Origin: an uncultured Solobacterium sp.
GTDB lineage: Bacteria; Bacillota_I; Bacilli_A; Erysipelotrichales; Erysipelotrichaceae
Reading direction: 5' to 3'
Assembly: GCA_900552125.1 (NCBI GenBank)
Contig: URYK01000014.1
Location: forward strand, 1 to 60,867
DNA: 60,867 nucleotides
This document shows, one piece after another, positions 16,134-25,489 of the stretch. Below the pieces are notes generated by a model that saw only the letters and a program-made list of their open reading frames with translations, was not told the DNA's origin and did no database searches. The position numbers and the translations under genes were made by a program. The first letter of the stretch is position 1; each line of letters starts with the position of its first letter.

Positions 16134-17201
16134 CTAATCATCGTAATCTTTATCCCATTCAAGAATTGTTCCTTTAGTTGCATCAATTGTATATTCATAC
16201 TCCATTTGTCCTTGACGGAATTCAATTTCATAAACTGAAATTCCATCATCATTTTCTAACTTAGCTTTTGTAAATGTTACTGAACTAGCACTTAATCCAG
16301 CATGATTTAAAGCTGTGTTTTTAGCACTATCTACACCAATATAATTAGATGAAGGTTTAGCTGTTTCTAATTTTTCTGAACTACGTTCACGAATTGTACC
16401 ATCTTTCGCATGAATTTCATATTCATATTCCATACTTGATGTCACAAACTTCACATCATATACCTGTACACCATCTTCATATTCTAATTTAATTTTTGTA
16501 AATTCTGCATCTGTAGAGGCAACACCTGCATCAGCTAATACAATTGATTTTACTTTATCTTTTCCTAATAAATTACTTGTTGAAGAATTATTGTTGGTTG
16601 TACTACTTGAACTTGATGAACTCGTAGTACTTGAGGATTGATTTGTAGAAAGCTTTTCACTTTCTTTCTCAAGAATCTTTCCTCCGTTTTTTGCTATCGT
16701 ATAATCATATTTTTTAGTTGAATCTCTAAAATCTATTTCATATACTTCTTGTCCATCATCTGTTTTACTTTCTGTTTTAGTGAAAGTTACATTACTTTCT
16801 TTTACGCCTGCATCAGAAAGTGCTTTTGTTTTTGCTTCTTCTAATGTGATAGAAGCTGCTGTTGAATCTGTATTTGTTGCCTTATTCAATGTTTCTACAT
16901 TACGATCTATGATATCTCCATCATTAGATGCAATTGTATATTCATATGAATTATCCTTTGTTTCAAATTCAACATCAAATACAGTTACACCATCTTCTTT
17001 TTCCAATGCAGCTTTCCTAAATGTTGCATCGCTTGAACTTACACCTGCATCTTTCAAGGCAATTTCTTTTGCCTGATTAGCGTTTATTTGACTATTTTGT
17101 GACGTCGCATTCGTGATAATTACTCCTCCACCCACAGCAACTACTGCCACACCTGCCGCGATCATTACTTTCATTTGTTTCGATAAATCTTTTAGTTTCA
17201 T
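16134..17201 (-). CDS. Membrane-anchored protein with four PepSY repeats
   Basis: 355 residues: an N-terminal TM anchor (about 10-30), then four PepSY-type repeats, each of the form AKxxALxDAGV ... YEYTI..G.I. A Ser/Thr-rich spacer of about 30 residues lies between repeats two and three. PepSY domains are thought to inhibit proteases or sense at the cell surface. Start: ATG at 17201 after GGAAGGTG; the longer ORF start has no ribosome site. The promoter carries the direct-repeat box shared with the neighbouring two-component operon, so it is a probable member of that regulon. Confidence 0.85.
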   Translation of the reverse strand: MKLKDLSKQMKVMIAAGVAVVAVGGGVIITNATSQNSQINANQAKEIALKDAGVSSSDATFRKAALEKEDGVTVFDVEFETKDNSYEYTIASNDGDIIDRNVETLNKATNTDSTAASITLEEAKTKALSDAGVKESNVTFTKTESKTDDGQEVYEIDFRDSTKKYDYTIAKNGGKILEKESEKLSTNQSSSTTSSSSSSSTTNNNSSTSNLLGKDKVKSIVLADAGVASTDAEFTKIKLEYEDGVQVYDVKFVTSSMEYEYEIHAKDGTIRERSSEKLETAKPSSNYIGVDSAKNTALNHAGLSASSVTFTKAKLENDDGISVYEIEFRQGQMEYEYTIDATKGTILEWDKDYDD

Positions 17202-17236
17202 AAAGTTCACCTTCCTTTTATCCATCTTACACTTAT

Positions 17237-17270
17237 AGTATAACAATCAAAGATTAAAGTAACATTAGAA
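17237..17270 (-). promoter_or_regulatory. Promoter and response-regulator box A (PepSY gene)
   Basis: Minus strand: TCTAAT-N5-TTTAAT (17269-17253), an 11-bp-period direct repeat, 10 bp upstream of a -10 element TATACT (17242-17237). The box covers the -35 position, as for an activator of the OmpR/PhoB type. Confidence 0.65.
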
Positions 17271-17283
17271 TAACTTTAATTAT

Positions 17284-17991
17284 TTATATGTTTTGATATG
17301 GTTTTATAGAGTTTTCAATATGCTCTTCAAGGGATTCAAAAGAACCTTTTGAGTTGTCTTTTATTTTAATTATGTTTCCATTTGAAACATCTTCTTCTAC
17401 TTCTCTTAAACCATTTCCTAATCCAATAATTTCATAAATATCTTTATTCTCATGATAAGTGAAGTAAGCTAAATAAGTTTTCCCAGCTTCAATCTCTATA
17501 TCACCATCTAATAGAACGTTATAATACTGTTCAGCGTTTATTTTTTCTTTACTATTTTCTCTTAATTGTTTTCTTTTCACAATCGCTTCAGGATCATCAT
17601 TTTTTTCAAATTCTTCTTCTGTAACATAGCCACCAGGTTTTACATATTGATATTCTTTACCCTTCTCTATATTGCCCACTATCGTATCCTCTACAACAAA
17701 GTTACCATAAGTTCCAAGCACAAATGCAAAGAAATCCATATCTGCTTTATCAAGGCTTTTAATGGTAACTAACGCAATATCTGTAGCATATTCATTTAAA
17801 ACCTCTGGTGTATATTCTATTCCACAAATTATAAGACTAGGATTAATCGCATTGTTTTTCATTTCATCAGTAACATAAGTTGAAGTCTTTAGCGATATTT
17901 TTTCTTCCTGTTTTTCAGTACTAGAAGAAGTAGCCGTACATCCTGTCAGAACCAACAAAGTCCCAATCATGAATAGATGTGTTATTTTCAT
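17284..17991 (-). CDS. Lipoprotein of unknown function
   Basis: 235 residues with a signal peptide ending in the lipobox LTGC (Cys18), then a Ser/Thr/Glu-rich linker and a domain of about 180 residues with no motif I recognise. Reads in the same direction as, and just upstream of, the PepSY gene. Its promoter region (18007-18060) is nearly identical to that of the PepSY gene and contains box B, so the two are probably co-regulated by the adjacent two-component system. Confidence 0.75.
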   Translation of the reverse strand: MKITHLFMIGTLLVLTGCTATSSSTEKQEEKISLKTSTYVTDEMKNNAINPSLIICGIEYTPEVLNEYATDIALVTIKSLDKADMDFFAFVLGTYGNFVVEDTIVGNIEKGKEYQYVKPGGYVTEEEFEKNDDPEAIVKRKQLRENSKEKINAEQYYNVLLDGDIEIEAGKTYLAYFTYHENKDIYEIIGLGNGLREVEEDVSNGNIIKIKDNSKGSFESLEEHIENSIKPYQNI

Positions 17992-18024
17992 TTTCCTCTC
18001 CTCCCTTATCCATCTTACACTTGT

Positions 18025-18057
18025 AGTATAACAATCAAAGATTAAGGGAACATTAGA
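18025..18057 (-). promoter_or_regulatory. Promoter and response-regulator box B (lipoprotein gene)
   Basis: Minus strand: TCTAAT-N5-CTTAAT (18057-18041), then TATACT as -10 (18030-18025). Same spacing as box A; the surrounding 50 bp are almost identical between the two promoters. Confidence 0.65.
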
Positions 18058-18062
18058 ATAGT

Positions 18063-19463
18063 TTAATTTTGTTTTGGAATATGGAATATAAAGCTAGAAC
18101 CTTCATTCACTTTACTTTCTACTTCCATATAGCCTTGATGTAATTGTGCTATTTCTTCTACCATTGCTAAGCCTAAGCCACTACCTTTTACACTACGTGA
18201 GCTATCGATCTGGTAAAATCTCTTCCATATAAATGGTATTTTTTCCTGTGGAATTCCTATACCATCATCTTGTACACAAAGTTTTACTTCATCTGCATTT
18301 TCTTGTAAAGTTACATGAATATGTCCATTTTCTTTTCCATATCGATATGCGTTATGAATTAAATTCATTAATAGACGACGTAACAATTCTTTATTACCAT
18401 TCATATAAATATCGTTATTAATATCCCATGACAAGGTAATGTTTTGTTCCTTCAATACTTGCATATCTTTACAAATAACAGCACATAATTCACTGAAATT
18501 TATTTCTTCTAATTGAATATGATCTTTTCTTTGTTCCATACGAGTCATCTGTAACATATCATTGACCATATCTGACATTTTATTTCCTTGTCGCTGAATT
18601 AACTGTAATGCCTCAATATATTCTTCTTTATCTTGTTCATCTTCCAATGCAAGTTCACATTGAGAAAGAATTACAGATACTGGTGTCCTTAGTTCATGAG
18701 ACATATCGCTAGTAAATTGTTTTTCTGCCTGAAAAGCATGGTCAAGACGATTAATCATCGCATTGTAAGTATCGGCTAATTGATGCAATTCGTCATTTCC
18801 TTCGCCAATATCAATACGTTTTTTTAAATCTCTTCCATATTGGATTTCATTAGCTGAATGAATCATGTTTTGAATTGGTCTTAGAAATCTTCCTGCTAGA
18901 AAATAGCCTCCAATTAAAGATAAAATCACTAAGATTGGAACTAGTCCTATGGAAAATATTACAATAGAATCCATCCATCTGCCGCCTTGTTTACTTGAAA
19001 CTACACCACGAAGCCATAAATCATCTAAGCCTTCCCCAGCTAAAGAATGATCATATATATAATAAGTTACATTATTTACTTTTATTTCTTGAATCTGACC
19101 ATCTTTAAATCCTAGATCATAAGATTCTACACCTATAGGATCTTCTCCATATATCAAGGAATGATTTTCATCATATAAAGTAGTATAGATTCCATTCATA
19201 CGATCAAGATAATCATCATCGATTTCTAAAAATCCTCCTTGATACTGGATATATAAATCTAAATCATGGTCAATATTCGCATCTTGTTTTAATTGATAAA
19301 ATTCTACTTCATCTAAGTTTGAGCTAACTGTTTCAATTAGGGTATCTTTTAAGTTATTCTGTACAACATTATCACTAATAAGCCATACACAGCCTAGTGT
19401 TAAGCCTGCTAAAAGAATCATCATAGCCGCAAACCAGAGTGTTATTTTTGCTCGTATACTCAT
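18063..19463 (-). CDS. Sensor histidine kinase (HAMP, HisKA, HATPase_c)
   Basis: 466 residues: TM about 8-30, extracellular sensor about 31-165, TM about 167-190, HAMP 190-243, HisKA with phospho-acceptor His256 in SDMSHELRTP, then HATPase with N-box NLIHNAYRYGK and G-box DDGIGIP. All catalytic boxes are intact. Starts 1 nt after the response regulator gene. Signal unknown; linkage to a PepSY protein and a lipoprotein suggests envelope sensing. Confidence 0.93.
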   Translation of the reverse strand: MSIRAKITLWFAAMMILLAGLTLGCVWLISDNVVQNNLKDTLIETVSSNLDEVEFYQLKQDANIDHDLDLYIQYQGGFLEIDDDYLDRMNGIYTTLYDENHSLIYGEDPIGVESYDLGFKDGQIQEIKVNNVTYYIYDHSLAGEGLDDLWLRGVVSSKQGGRWMDSIVIFSIGLVPILVILSLIGGYFLAGRFLRPIQNMIHSANEIQYGRDLKKRIDIGEGNDELHQLADTYNAMINRLDHAFQAEKQFTSDMSHELRTPVSVILSQCELALEDEQDKEEYIEALQLIQRQGNKMSDMVNDMLQMTRMEQRKDHIQLEEINFSELCAVICKDMQVLKEQNITLSWDINNDIYMNGNKELLRRLLMNLIHNAYRYGKENGHIHVTLQENADEVKLCVQDDGIGIPQEKIPFIWKRFYQIDSSRSVKGSGLGLAMVEEIAQLHQGYMEVESKVNEGSSFIFHIPKQN

Positions 19464-19464
19464 A

Positions 19465-20139
19465 CTAATCTGGTTCCTTTATCACATAACCACTGCCTCT
19501 TACAGTATGAATCAATCGTTTATCAAATCCGCCATCAACTTTTTTCCTAACATAGCTAATATATACATCAACTAGATTCGTACCCCCTTCATAATCATAA
19601 TCCCAAATATGTTCTTCTATTTTTTCTCTAGATAAGACTACATTCTTATTCATCATCAAATATTCTAATAAAGCATATTCTTTCGCGGATAATAAGATAA
19701 TCTTCCCTTCTCTTTGAACCGTATGAGTGCTCGTATCTAATGTTAGATTTTCTACTTGAAGTATAGATGATGATGCTTTATTAGCCAAACGAATCATTGA
19801 ACGTACTCTTGCCATTAATTCATCAAAGGCGAAAGGTTTGATCATATAATCATTTGCCCCACTATCTAAGCCTTGTACACGATCTTCTATTGCATCTTTT
19901 GCGGTTAAAAATAACACTGGAGTATCTTTACCTTTACTGCGAAGATATTGCAATACTTCATAGCCATTTGCTTTAGGCATCATAATATCTAAAATTATTC
20001 CATCATAATCAGTAACAGAAAGATAATCAATTGCCTCTTGTCCATCGTAACAGGAATCAACAAGATATCCTTCTTTTTTTAGCTTCTTAGTAACAATACG
20101 ATTTAAATCCTGTTCATCTTCCGCCAACAATAAACGCAT
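19465..20139 (-). CDS. OmpR-family response regulator
   Basis: 224 residues: receiver domain with acidic pair ED at 7-8, phospho-acceptor Asp51 (ILDIMMP) and Lys in KPF, then a winged-helix DNA-binding domain ending in VRGSGYVIKEPD. A strong GAGGAGGG precedes the ATG. First gene of the two-component operon. A copy of the direct-repeat box lies in its own upstream region, indicating autoregulation. Confidence 0.95.
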   Translation of the reverse strand: MRLLLAEDEQDLNRIVTKKLKKEGYLVDSCYDGQEAIDYLSVTDYDGIILDIMMPKANGYEVLQYLRSKGKDTPVLFLTAKDAIEDRVQGLDSGANDYMIKPFAFDELMARVRSMIRLANKASSSILQVENLTLDTSTHTVQREGKIILLSAKEYALLEYLMMNKNVVLSREKIEEHIWDYDYEGGTNLVDVYISYVRKKVDGGFDKRLIHTVRGSGYVIKEPD

Positions 20140-20184
20140 AATGATCCCTCCTCATATATCTATTATCTATTTTCGCATAGAAAT

Positions 20185-20201
20185 ATTAAAATAAAATTAG
20201 A
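20185..20201 (-). promoter_or_regulatory. Response-regulator box C (autoregulation)
   Basis: Minus strand: TCTAAT-N5-TTTAAT at 20201-20185. The wider stretch matches box A over 23 positions with only four differences. The -10 element here is less clear (GATAAT at 20167-20162 is one option). Confidence 0.6.
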
Positions 20202-20328
20202 ATTAGCTTTTCTTATATTATAGCACTCCTTTTATGACTCATATGAATTAACGCTTTAGATAACTTAAGATACACAAATATAAAGCTTTCTATGCTCATG
20301 TTATAATATAAAAAAAGAGGTGATACTT

Positions 20329-20985
20329 ATGTCTACAGCTAATAATTTTGAAATAAAACTTTATCATGTTTTATGTATAGGATTTAAAATTTTATTTTCT
20401 TTATTTACTTTTATTTTATCTATAAATACACTACATATAGCTTTAATATGGAATCTATTTCTTGCCCTTATTCCATTTCTATTTTTATATTATGAATATA
20501 AAACCGAGAATATTTATCTTAAAGTAATATTTATTATAGTATGGATTATTTTTCTTCCAAATACATTTTATACCTTAACTGACTTAATTCATATTCAGTT
20601 TTTAGAGTTTCATAAAGTTCTTAACCCTTATGAAACAAGGATGATTCAAAGCATCATACCTTGGATAGAATTAATTAATATCACAATAATATCTTTACTT
20701 GGTTTTTATATCGGCTGTATAAATGTAAATCTTTTTATCAAGAGATTCCATTCAAATTATATCACGGTTATAATGATTAGCTTCTTATCTATTCTATGTG
20801 CTATTGCGATTTATATAGGTAGATTCTTACGTTTCAACTCTTGGGATTTGTGGAATCCTATCCATGTTCTGCGTATCTTTATAGAGCATTTAAACCTCTT
20901 TAGTTTCTTGTTTATTGTATTATTTACATTAATTATCTTTATCGCATGTCTATGGTATTACATACATGATAAGCTATCTTCATAG
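20329..20985 (+). CDS. DUF1361 family membrane protein
   Basis: 218 residues with about six to seven hydrophobic segments. The conserved patterns FLPNTFYTLTDLIH and RFLRFNSWDLWNP match my recollection of DUF1361. Function unknown. Start: ATG at 20329 after AGAGGTG; the in-frame GTG at 20320 is part of that site. Divergent from the two-component operon. Confidence 0.7.
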   Translation: MSTANNFEIKLYHVLCIGFKILFSLFTFILSINTLHIALIWNLFLALIPFLFLYYEYKTENIYLKVIFIIVWIIFLPNTFYTLTDLIHIQFLEFHKVLNPYETRMIQSIIPWIELINITIISLLGFYIGCINVNLFIKRFHSNYITVIMISFLSILCAIAIYIGRFLRFNSWDLWNPIHVLRIFIEHLNLFSFLFIVLFTLIIFIACLWYYIHDKLSS

Positions 20986-21129
20986 ATTTAGGTCTTTTCA
21001 TATGCTAGAATACATATAAACAAGCAAATATGCAAAATGCAACTGCTCGTTGACATGATTATAAGTAGAATTGGTAGTGTGCAACTCTGATTTTTCCTAT
21101 AATGAAGGCGTAAAGAAGGAGGTAGTTAT

Positions 21130-22089
21130 ATGATTTTAGCAGATAAAATATCACAGCTTAGAAAAGCGCGAAATTGGTCACAAGAAGATTTAGCATATAA
21201 ACTAGGTGTCAGTAGACAATCTGTATCGAAATGGGAACAGGGTACATCAATTCCTGATTTGGATAAAATAATAAAGCTATCACAGATTTTTGATGTTTCC
21301 TGCGATTATTTATTAAAAGATCAAAATGATGTCGTTATCGAAGAGGAACAGGAAATAAATCAACGTGTTGCACTTTCTTTAGAAGATGCAGTTGCTTATA
21401 TCCAATTACGTAAGAAAGCAGCTATATGGATAGGTCTAGGAGTATTATTATGTATTGTATCTGTAATTCCATTAATAATATTAGATGTATTTTCATTACA
21501 GGAAACGATTAAAGATGCCGTTGGTTTATCTTTCTTATTTATTTCTATTGGCTGCGCAGTTGGTTTATTTGTATTGACACATTTGCGTCTATCTCCTTAT
21601 GAAGAAATATATCAGCATAAAGAATTATCTTTTCAATATGGAGTTGATGGCTACTTACAAAAAGAAAGACAGGCATTTCAGCCTAAATATCAGTTATTTA
21701 TTATTTTAGGAATAATCTTAATACTATTTTCTTTTGTGCCTTTATTTGTATTTCCAGCTATTTTTTCTAAACAATTTGAAGAAATTGGCCTTGGCTTTAC
21801 AATCAGTATTATTTCCATCGGTATCTTTTTACTAATATATGCATATACCTATTATGCTAGTTTTTCTATTTTATATCAGGAAGGAGATTATGCAATCCAT
21901 AAAAAAGATCCTGATAAAGAAGAATCATCTAGTATAATTGGTGGTATTTATTGGCCTTTAGTAACTGCTTTATATCTAGGTGTCAGTTTCTTAAGTCATT
22001 CCTGGCATATTTCCTGGATTATTTGGCCAATTGCGGCATGTTTATATTCTCCTATTATCATTATAAGTAAGCAAATTTCAAAAAAATAA
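21130..22089 (+). CDS. XRE-type HTH regulator with membrane domain
   Basis: 319 residues. N-terminal helix-turn-helix (about 5-60: SQEDLAYKLGVSRQSVSKWE), then about five hydrophobic segments in the C-terminal two thirds. Membrane-linked XRE regulators of this kind often govern transporters or stress responses, but no target is evident here. GAAGGAGG precedes the ATG. Single-gene unit ended by a strong terminator. Confidence 0.85.
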   Translation: MILADKISQLRKARNWSQEDLAYKLGVSRQSVSKWEQGTSIPDLDKIIKLSQIFDVSCDYLLKDQNDVVIEEEQEINQRVALSLEDAVAYIQLRKKAAIWIGLGVLLCIVSVIPLIILDVFSLQETIKDAVGLSFLFISIGCAVGLFVLTHLRLSPYEEIYQHKELSFQYGVDGYLQKERQAFQPKYQLFIILGIILILFSFVPLFVFPAIFSKQFEEIGLGFTISIISIGIFLLIYAYTYYASFSILYQEGDYAIHKKDPDKEESSSIIGGIYWPLVTALYLGVSFLSHSWHISWIIWPIAACLYSPIIIISKQISKK

Positions 22090-22100
22090 ATAAACAGAAA

Positions 22101-22147
22101 ACACGATATTAATGAGTCAACATTCATACTCAATATCGTGTTTTTTT
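22101..22147 (+). terminator. Terminator of the XRE regulator gene
   Basis: ACACGATATT paired with AATATCGTGT, then seven Ts. Confidence 0.88.
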
Positions 22148-22181
22148 CTTCTTTAATTATAAGTCAAATAAAACATATTCA

Positions 22182-23645
22182 CTATTTTAGAATTACCCAT
22201 TTCCCTTTTCGATTTGAACCTTCACGTTTTATCTTTCCTTTAACTTGTAAATCAGAAAAGATTCTCTTTATTGTTCTAAGTGGAATTTCTGAGAGTTCAG
22301 AATACTCTTTCTGAGTTATTGTAGGATTTCTTTCAATTAAACTAATTATTTTTAATTCAACATCTGATAATTGTACTTGCTCTATATCTGATAAATCAAG
22401 ATTAGTGCCATTGGTGCCAAGATTAGTGCCATCAACATTCACTGTTTGAGTATTTCTATAAATATTTACTCTTAAATCCATATCTCCACCAATAATTTCG
22501 GGTTCTCTTAAGCCTAATTCTTTTACACTTTGAATAATTCTAGGAATGCCACTACCCCAATGTTCAATTAAATTCATATATGAAAAGGCATTAGCTAAAG
22601 CTTCATTTCTCACTTTTGAGTAACCCTGTTTCATCCGTTCAATAGTTTGCCCCATTGGCAACTTCCCTGGAGTTGTAATCTCTAAACGATCATCATATAT
22701 TGCTACTTGAATGTTTCCATGATCAAGATATGAACGATGCACTGCTCCATTAATAATTAGCTCCCTAATACTAGCAGGTGGTATCTCATAAATATCTTTA
22801 CGGTAAACACCTTCAATTTTTGCACCTAAATGAATGTTGCGAAGTACAAATTGATAAGCTTGTTCAATTTGATCTTGAATAGGACCGTAAAATTCTCGTT
22901 TATCAATAAATATTGCTTTTGTATTTCCTTTGAATAAACCACATTGGATTGAATAATTAACATCACCAGTACCTGTAAGAATTGCATATGCATTAGTTGG
23001 GAATAACTTACCATCTTTTTCAGCTAATACACCCCAAGCAATCAATTGCTGTTTCGTTACATCTTTTATATTTCTTTTTACCTCATCACTCTTTGCATTA
23101 TTAAGTGCAGTTTGTTTTAAAGATTGACATAAATGATCAACGTCTTCCTCTGAAATATCTAACCCCAAACAAATGGATTGGTCATAACAGCGATTACTTC
23201 CTTCAAACATAAGCTCTTTTATCATATAAGCGTCGGCTAGTCGTGTTGTCCCAGCCACTCTTATAAATACACCGTTTTCTATACCAAAAGATTTAATGTA
23301 GTATGGACGTTGTCTACCAGCTTCAATTTAAACAATAATAATAGTTTTATTATCGATTGTTTGAAAAGAAATATCTGGAATGATAGATGGTTCACAAGAA
23401 TCTGAAATAGCATTTGTAATTGTGTCCATTATTTTAAATATACTATCTTTTTCTAAACCTATAACATTATGATTTTCAGATATTCCAAAAATAATTGTTC
23501 CACCGATTCCATTTGCGAAAGCTACTATTGATTTCATATACTTGATACTTTTTTCAGGAAGTTTTTCTTTAAATTCAATATTGATTGCTTCCCCTCTAGA
23601 AAGTAATTCATCTAATTTCAATTTAATCAGCTCCTTATTGCTCAT
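22182..23645 (-). pseudogene. AlbA_2 / ATP-binding-domain regulator, interrupted by an in-frame TAA
   Basis: A single frame of 488 codons is cut by TAA at 23330-23328. The 105-residue 5' part has the AlbA_2 (Schlafen-like) domain: IEFKEKLPEKSIKYMKSIVAFANGIGGTIIFG. Reading continues in the same frame with IEAGRQRPYYIKSFGIENGV and into the 358-residue C-terminal part (GTTRLADAY, then HATPase_c_4-like GSGIPRI and a C-terminal winged helix). There is no frameshift; one base change would restore a full-length protein of normal layout. Possible alternatives are read-through, or restart at GTG 23258, which lacks a good ribosome site. Confidence 0.85.
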
Positions 23646-23848
23646 TATAGCATATATATAGCGTTTGTTTCATGTATTATTACATATAGTTTTATCTAAA
23701 TGATATAGTAAACTTATCTCTTATTTTAGAATAAAGAATAACTAATATTCTTACGTTTATATTACATTTTAGTAATAATAAAGTTATTCCCCTATTAATG
23801 TGATATACTTTACTTGTAAAAAGCTTAACAAGCAGAAGGAGAACCACT

Positions 23849-23995
23849 ATGATGAGCAAAGAAAAGACTTTGCCTAGCGCAAAGCACATGCAGTATCAAC
23901 ATTCTACAATCTGTAGTCTAATCATTAATAAACGTAATATTCTGGTCTTAATTGGTGTTATGCTTGCATTTATCTTATGCTCATATTTCCTTTAG
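23849..23995 (+). CDS. Tiny single-TM protein 1 (48 aa)
   Basis: ATG at 23849 follows AGAAGGAG by 6 nt. The product has a polar, His/Lys-rich N-terminus and one C-terminal helix (NILVLIGVMLAFILCSYFL). Followed by its own terminator at 24011-24046. The next small gene has a similar plan (RN[IV]L then a hydrophobic helix), so the two may be paralogues. No family recognised. Confidence 0.55.
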   Translation: MMSKEKTLPSAKHMQYQHSTICSLIINKRNILVLIGVMLAFILCSYFL

Positions 23996-24010
23996 ATGAA
24001 AGAAGATAAA

Positions 24011-24046
24011 GTCTCTGCTTGATTATCGCTTAAGTAGAGGCTTTTC
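24011..24046 (+). terminator. Terminator after tiny protein 1
   Basis: GTCTCTGCTT paired with AAGTAGAGGC (10 bp), then TTTTC. Confidence 0.75.
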
Positions 24047-24133
24047 TTATTTCTTAATGTTTCTTACAAATTTCTAACAATCAATAAATCTATAAAAAGT
24101 TATGTTATAATGGGATAGACAAAGGGGTGAGTT

Positions 24134-24292
24134 ATGATGAATGAGGAGAAATTATCATCTTCCAATGAGAATGAACAATCAGCTCAGAATTTTAAAGAAT
24201 ATTTAAATGATTTCTTTACTTTCCGTAATGTTCTTTTATGTGCATTAATTCTCGGTATCATCATTCTCTTATTTTCATTCCTAATAAAATAA
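24134..24292 (+). CDS. Tiny single-TM protein 2 (52 aa)
   Basis: GGGGTG precedes a double ATG (24134 and 24137; the second has the better spacing). Acidic, Asn/Ser-rich N-terminus, then a C-terminal membrane helix after FRNVLLC. It ends 1 nt before the stop of the convergent amidohydrolase gene. Function unknown; membrane-anchored small peptide, possibly related to the preceding one. Confidence 0.55.
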   Translation: MMNEEKLSSSNENEQSAQNFKEYLNDFFTFRNVLLCALILGIIILLFSFLIK

Positions 24293-24293
24293 C

Positions 24294-25403
24294 TCAACAG
24301 CCAAGTGCTGTTTTTTTCTTTTTGCTTATTGCTTTATATAATTCAACTCCATGAACCAGTACTTCTTCATCAAAGTTAAATATATCGGAATGAAGAGGAA
24401 TAGAACTTCCTGTACCTAAGAAGAAAAATACTCCGGGAATTGCTTTTTGGTAAAAAGAAAAATCTTCCGCAGTCATTTGTGCTTCATCTAATATTCCTAC
24501 TTCAGGTAATATATCTTGTATCCATTCCACTAGTTTTTCATCATTTATTACCGTAGGATATCCTTCACTATAATTAATCTTTATAAGAACTCCTTTTTGT
24601 TTATATTTTATGATTATCTCATCTGTAAATCTTTTTATTTTTTCGTATGTTTCCTCATGAAAATAACGTAGACTTCCTTCTATAAGAGTATAATTTGACA
24701 CAACGTTGCGCATTGTTCCACTTTGAAAAACACCAAAGCGAAGTAAACCTTCTTCTTCCAGTATTTCTTTTTCTACATAGACATAAAGCTCCTGAACTAT
24801 TTTCATGGCATAATACATTGCGTCAATACCTTTCTGATATTGTGCAATATGACCGCTTTTACCATACACATCTATCTTGACTTCTTTTGCGGATGCCATC
24901 ATTTCTTTTTTCCTTGTGACAATTTTTCCTTTTTCTAAAAAAGGCCATAGATGAATGCCAAAGATAGCTTGTATATGGTATTTATTTATAAAACCTGTCT
25001 CACAAAGAAGTTTTGCGCCTCCCATTGATTCTTCTCCAGGCTGAAATATTAATACGACATTATGTGGTAATTCCAAATAATATTCAGTTAATTGATAAGC
25101 AAATTCCAACATTATAGCCATATGTCCATCATGACCACAGGCATGCATATTTCCTTTATGTTTTGATTTAAAAACATGATTTGTTTTCTCTTGAATCTTT
25201 AATGCGTCCATATCACAACGAAAAGCAATACTATCTCTCTTCTTCGCATCAAAATATGCAATCACGCTGCCTTCCATTGGCATTGATAATTTACATGGTA
25301 AAGCAGATAAAACATTCAATATATAGCTCTGTGTTTCTTTTAAATCTAAATCAAGTTCTGGTATCTGATGTAAATCTCTTCGAAATCTAGTTAATCGATT
25401 CAT
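24294..25403 (-). CDS. M20D amidohydrolase, probable N-acetyl-diaminopimelate deacetylase
   Basis: Zinc-dependent M20 peptidase-family hydrolase. DMDAL and HACGHDGHMA provide metal ligands, PGEES the catalytic Glu, and GIHLWP is typical of the M20D subgroup. 369 residues from ATG at 25403 (after GAGGTG; the upstream GTG overlaps that site). It is divergent from dapF-dapB-dapH by 86 nt. Since the latter contains an N-acetyltransferase of the acetylase branch of lysine/DAP synthesis, this enzyme is the natural candidate for the deacetylation step. Other N-acyl amino acids remain possible. Confidence 0.82.
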   Translation of the reverse strand: MNRLTRFRRDLHQIPELDLDLKETQSYILNVLSALPCKLSMPMEGSVIAYFDAKKRDSIAFRCDMDALKIQEKTNHVFKSKHKGNMHACGHDGHMAIMLEFAYQLTEYYLELPHNVVLIFQPGEESMGGAKLLCETGFINKYHIQAIFGIHLWPFLEKGKIVTRKKEMMASAKEVKIDVYGKSGHIAQYQKGIDAMYYAMKIVQELYVYVEKEILEEEGLLRFGVFQSGTMRNVVSNYTLIEGSLRYFHEETYEKIKRFTDEIIIKYKQKGVLIKINYSEGYPTVINDEKLVEWIQDILPEVGILDEAQMTAEDFSFYQKAIPGVFFFLGTGSSIPLHSDIFNFDEEVLVHGVELYKAISKKKKTALGC

Positions 25404-25489
25404 TGTATGCACCTCTTTCTAAAATCTTATGATGAAATATGCAAGATTATACAGTTTCCTTCATATACTGCATTGATTGGGGGAAATAT

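Noticed and set aside
23692..23889. Minus-strand 65-codon ORF
   Set aside because: Antisense to a promoter region and to the tiny protein 1 gene; no ribosome site and low-complexity composition.
25404..25489. Lysine riboswitch before dapF
   Set aside because: The 86-nt divergent gap is too short and lacks lysine-aptamer motifs.
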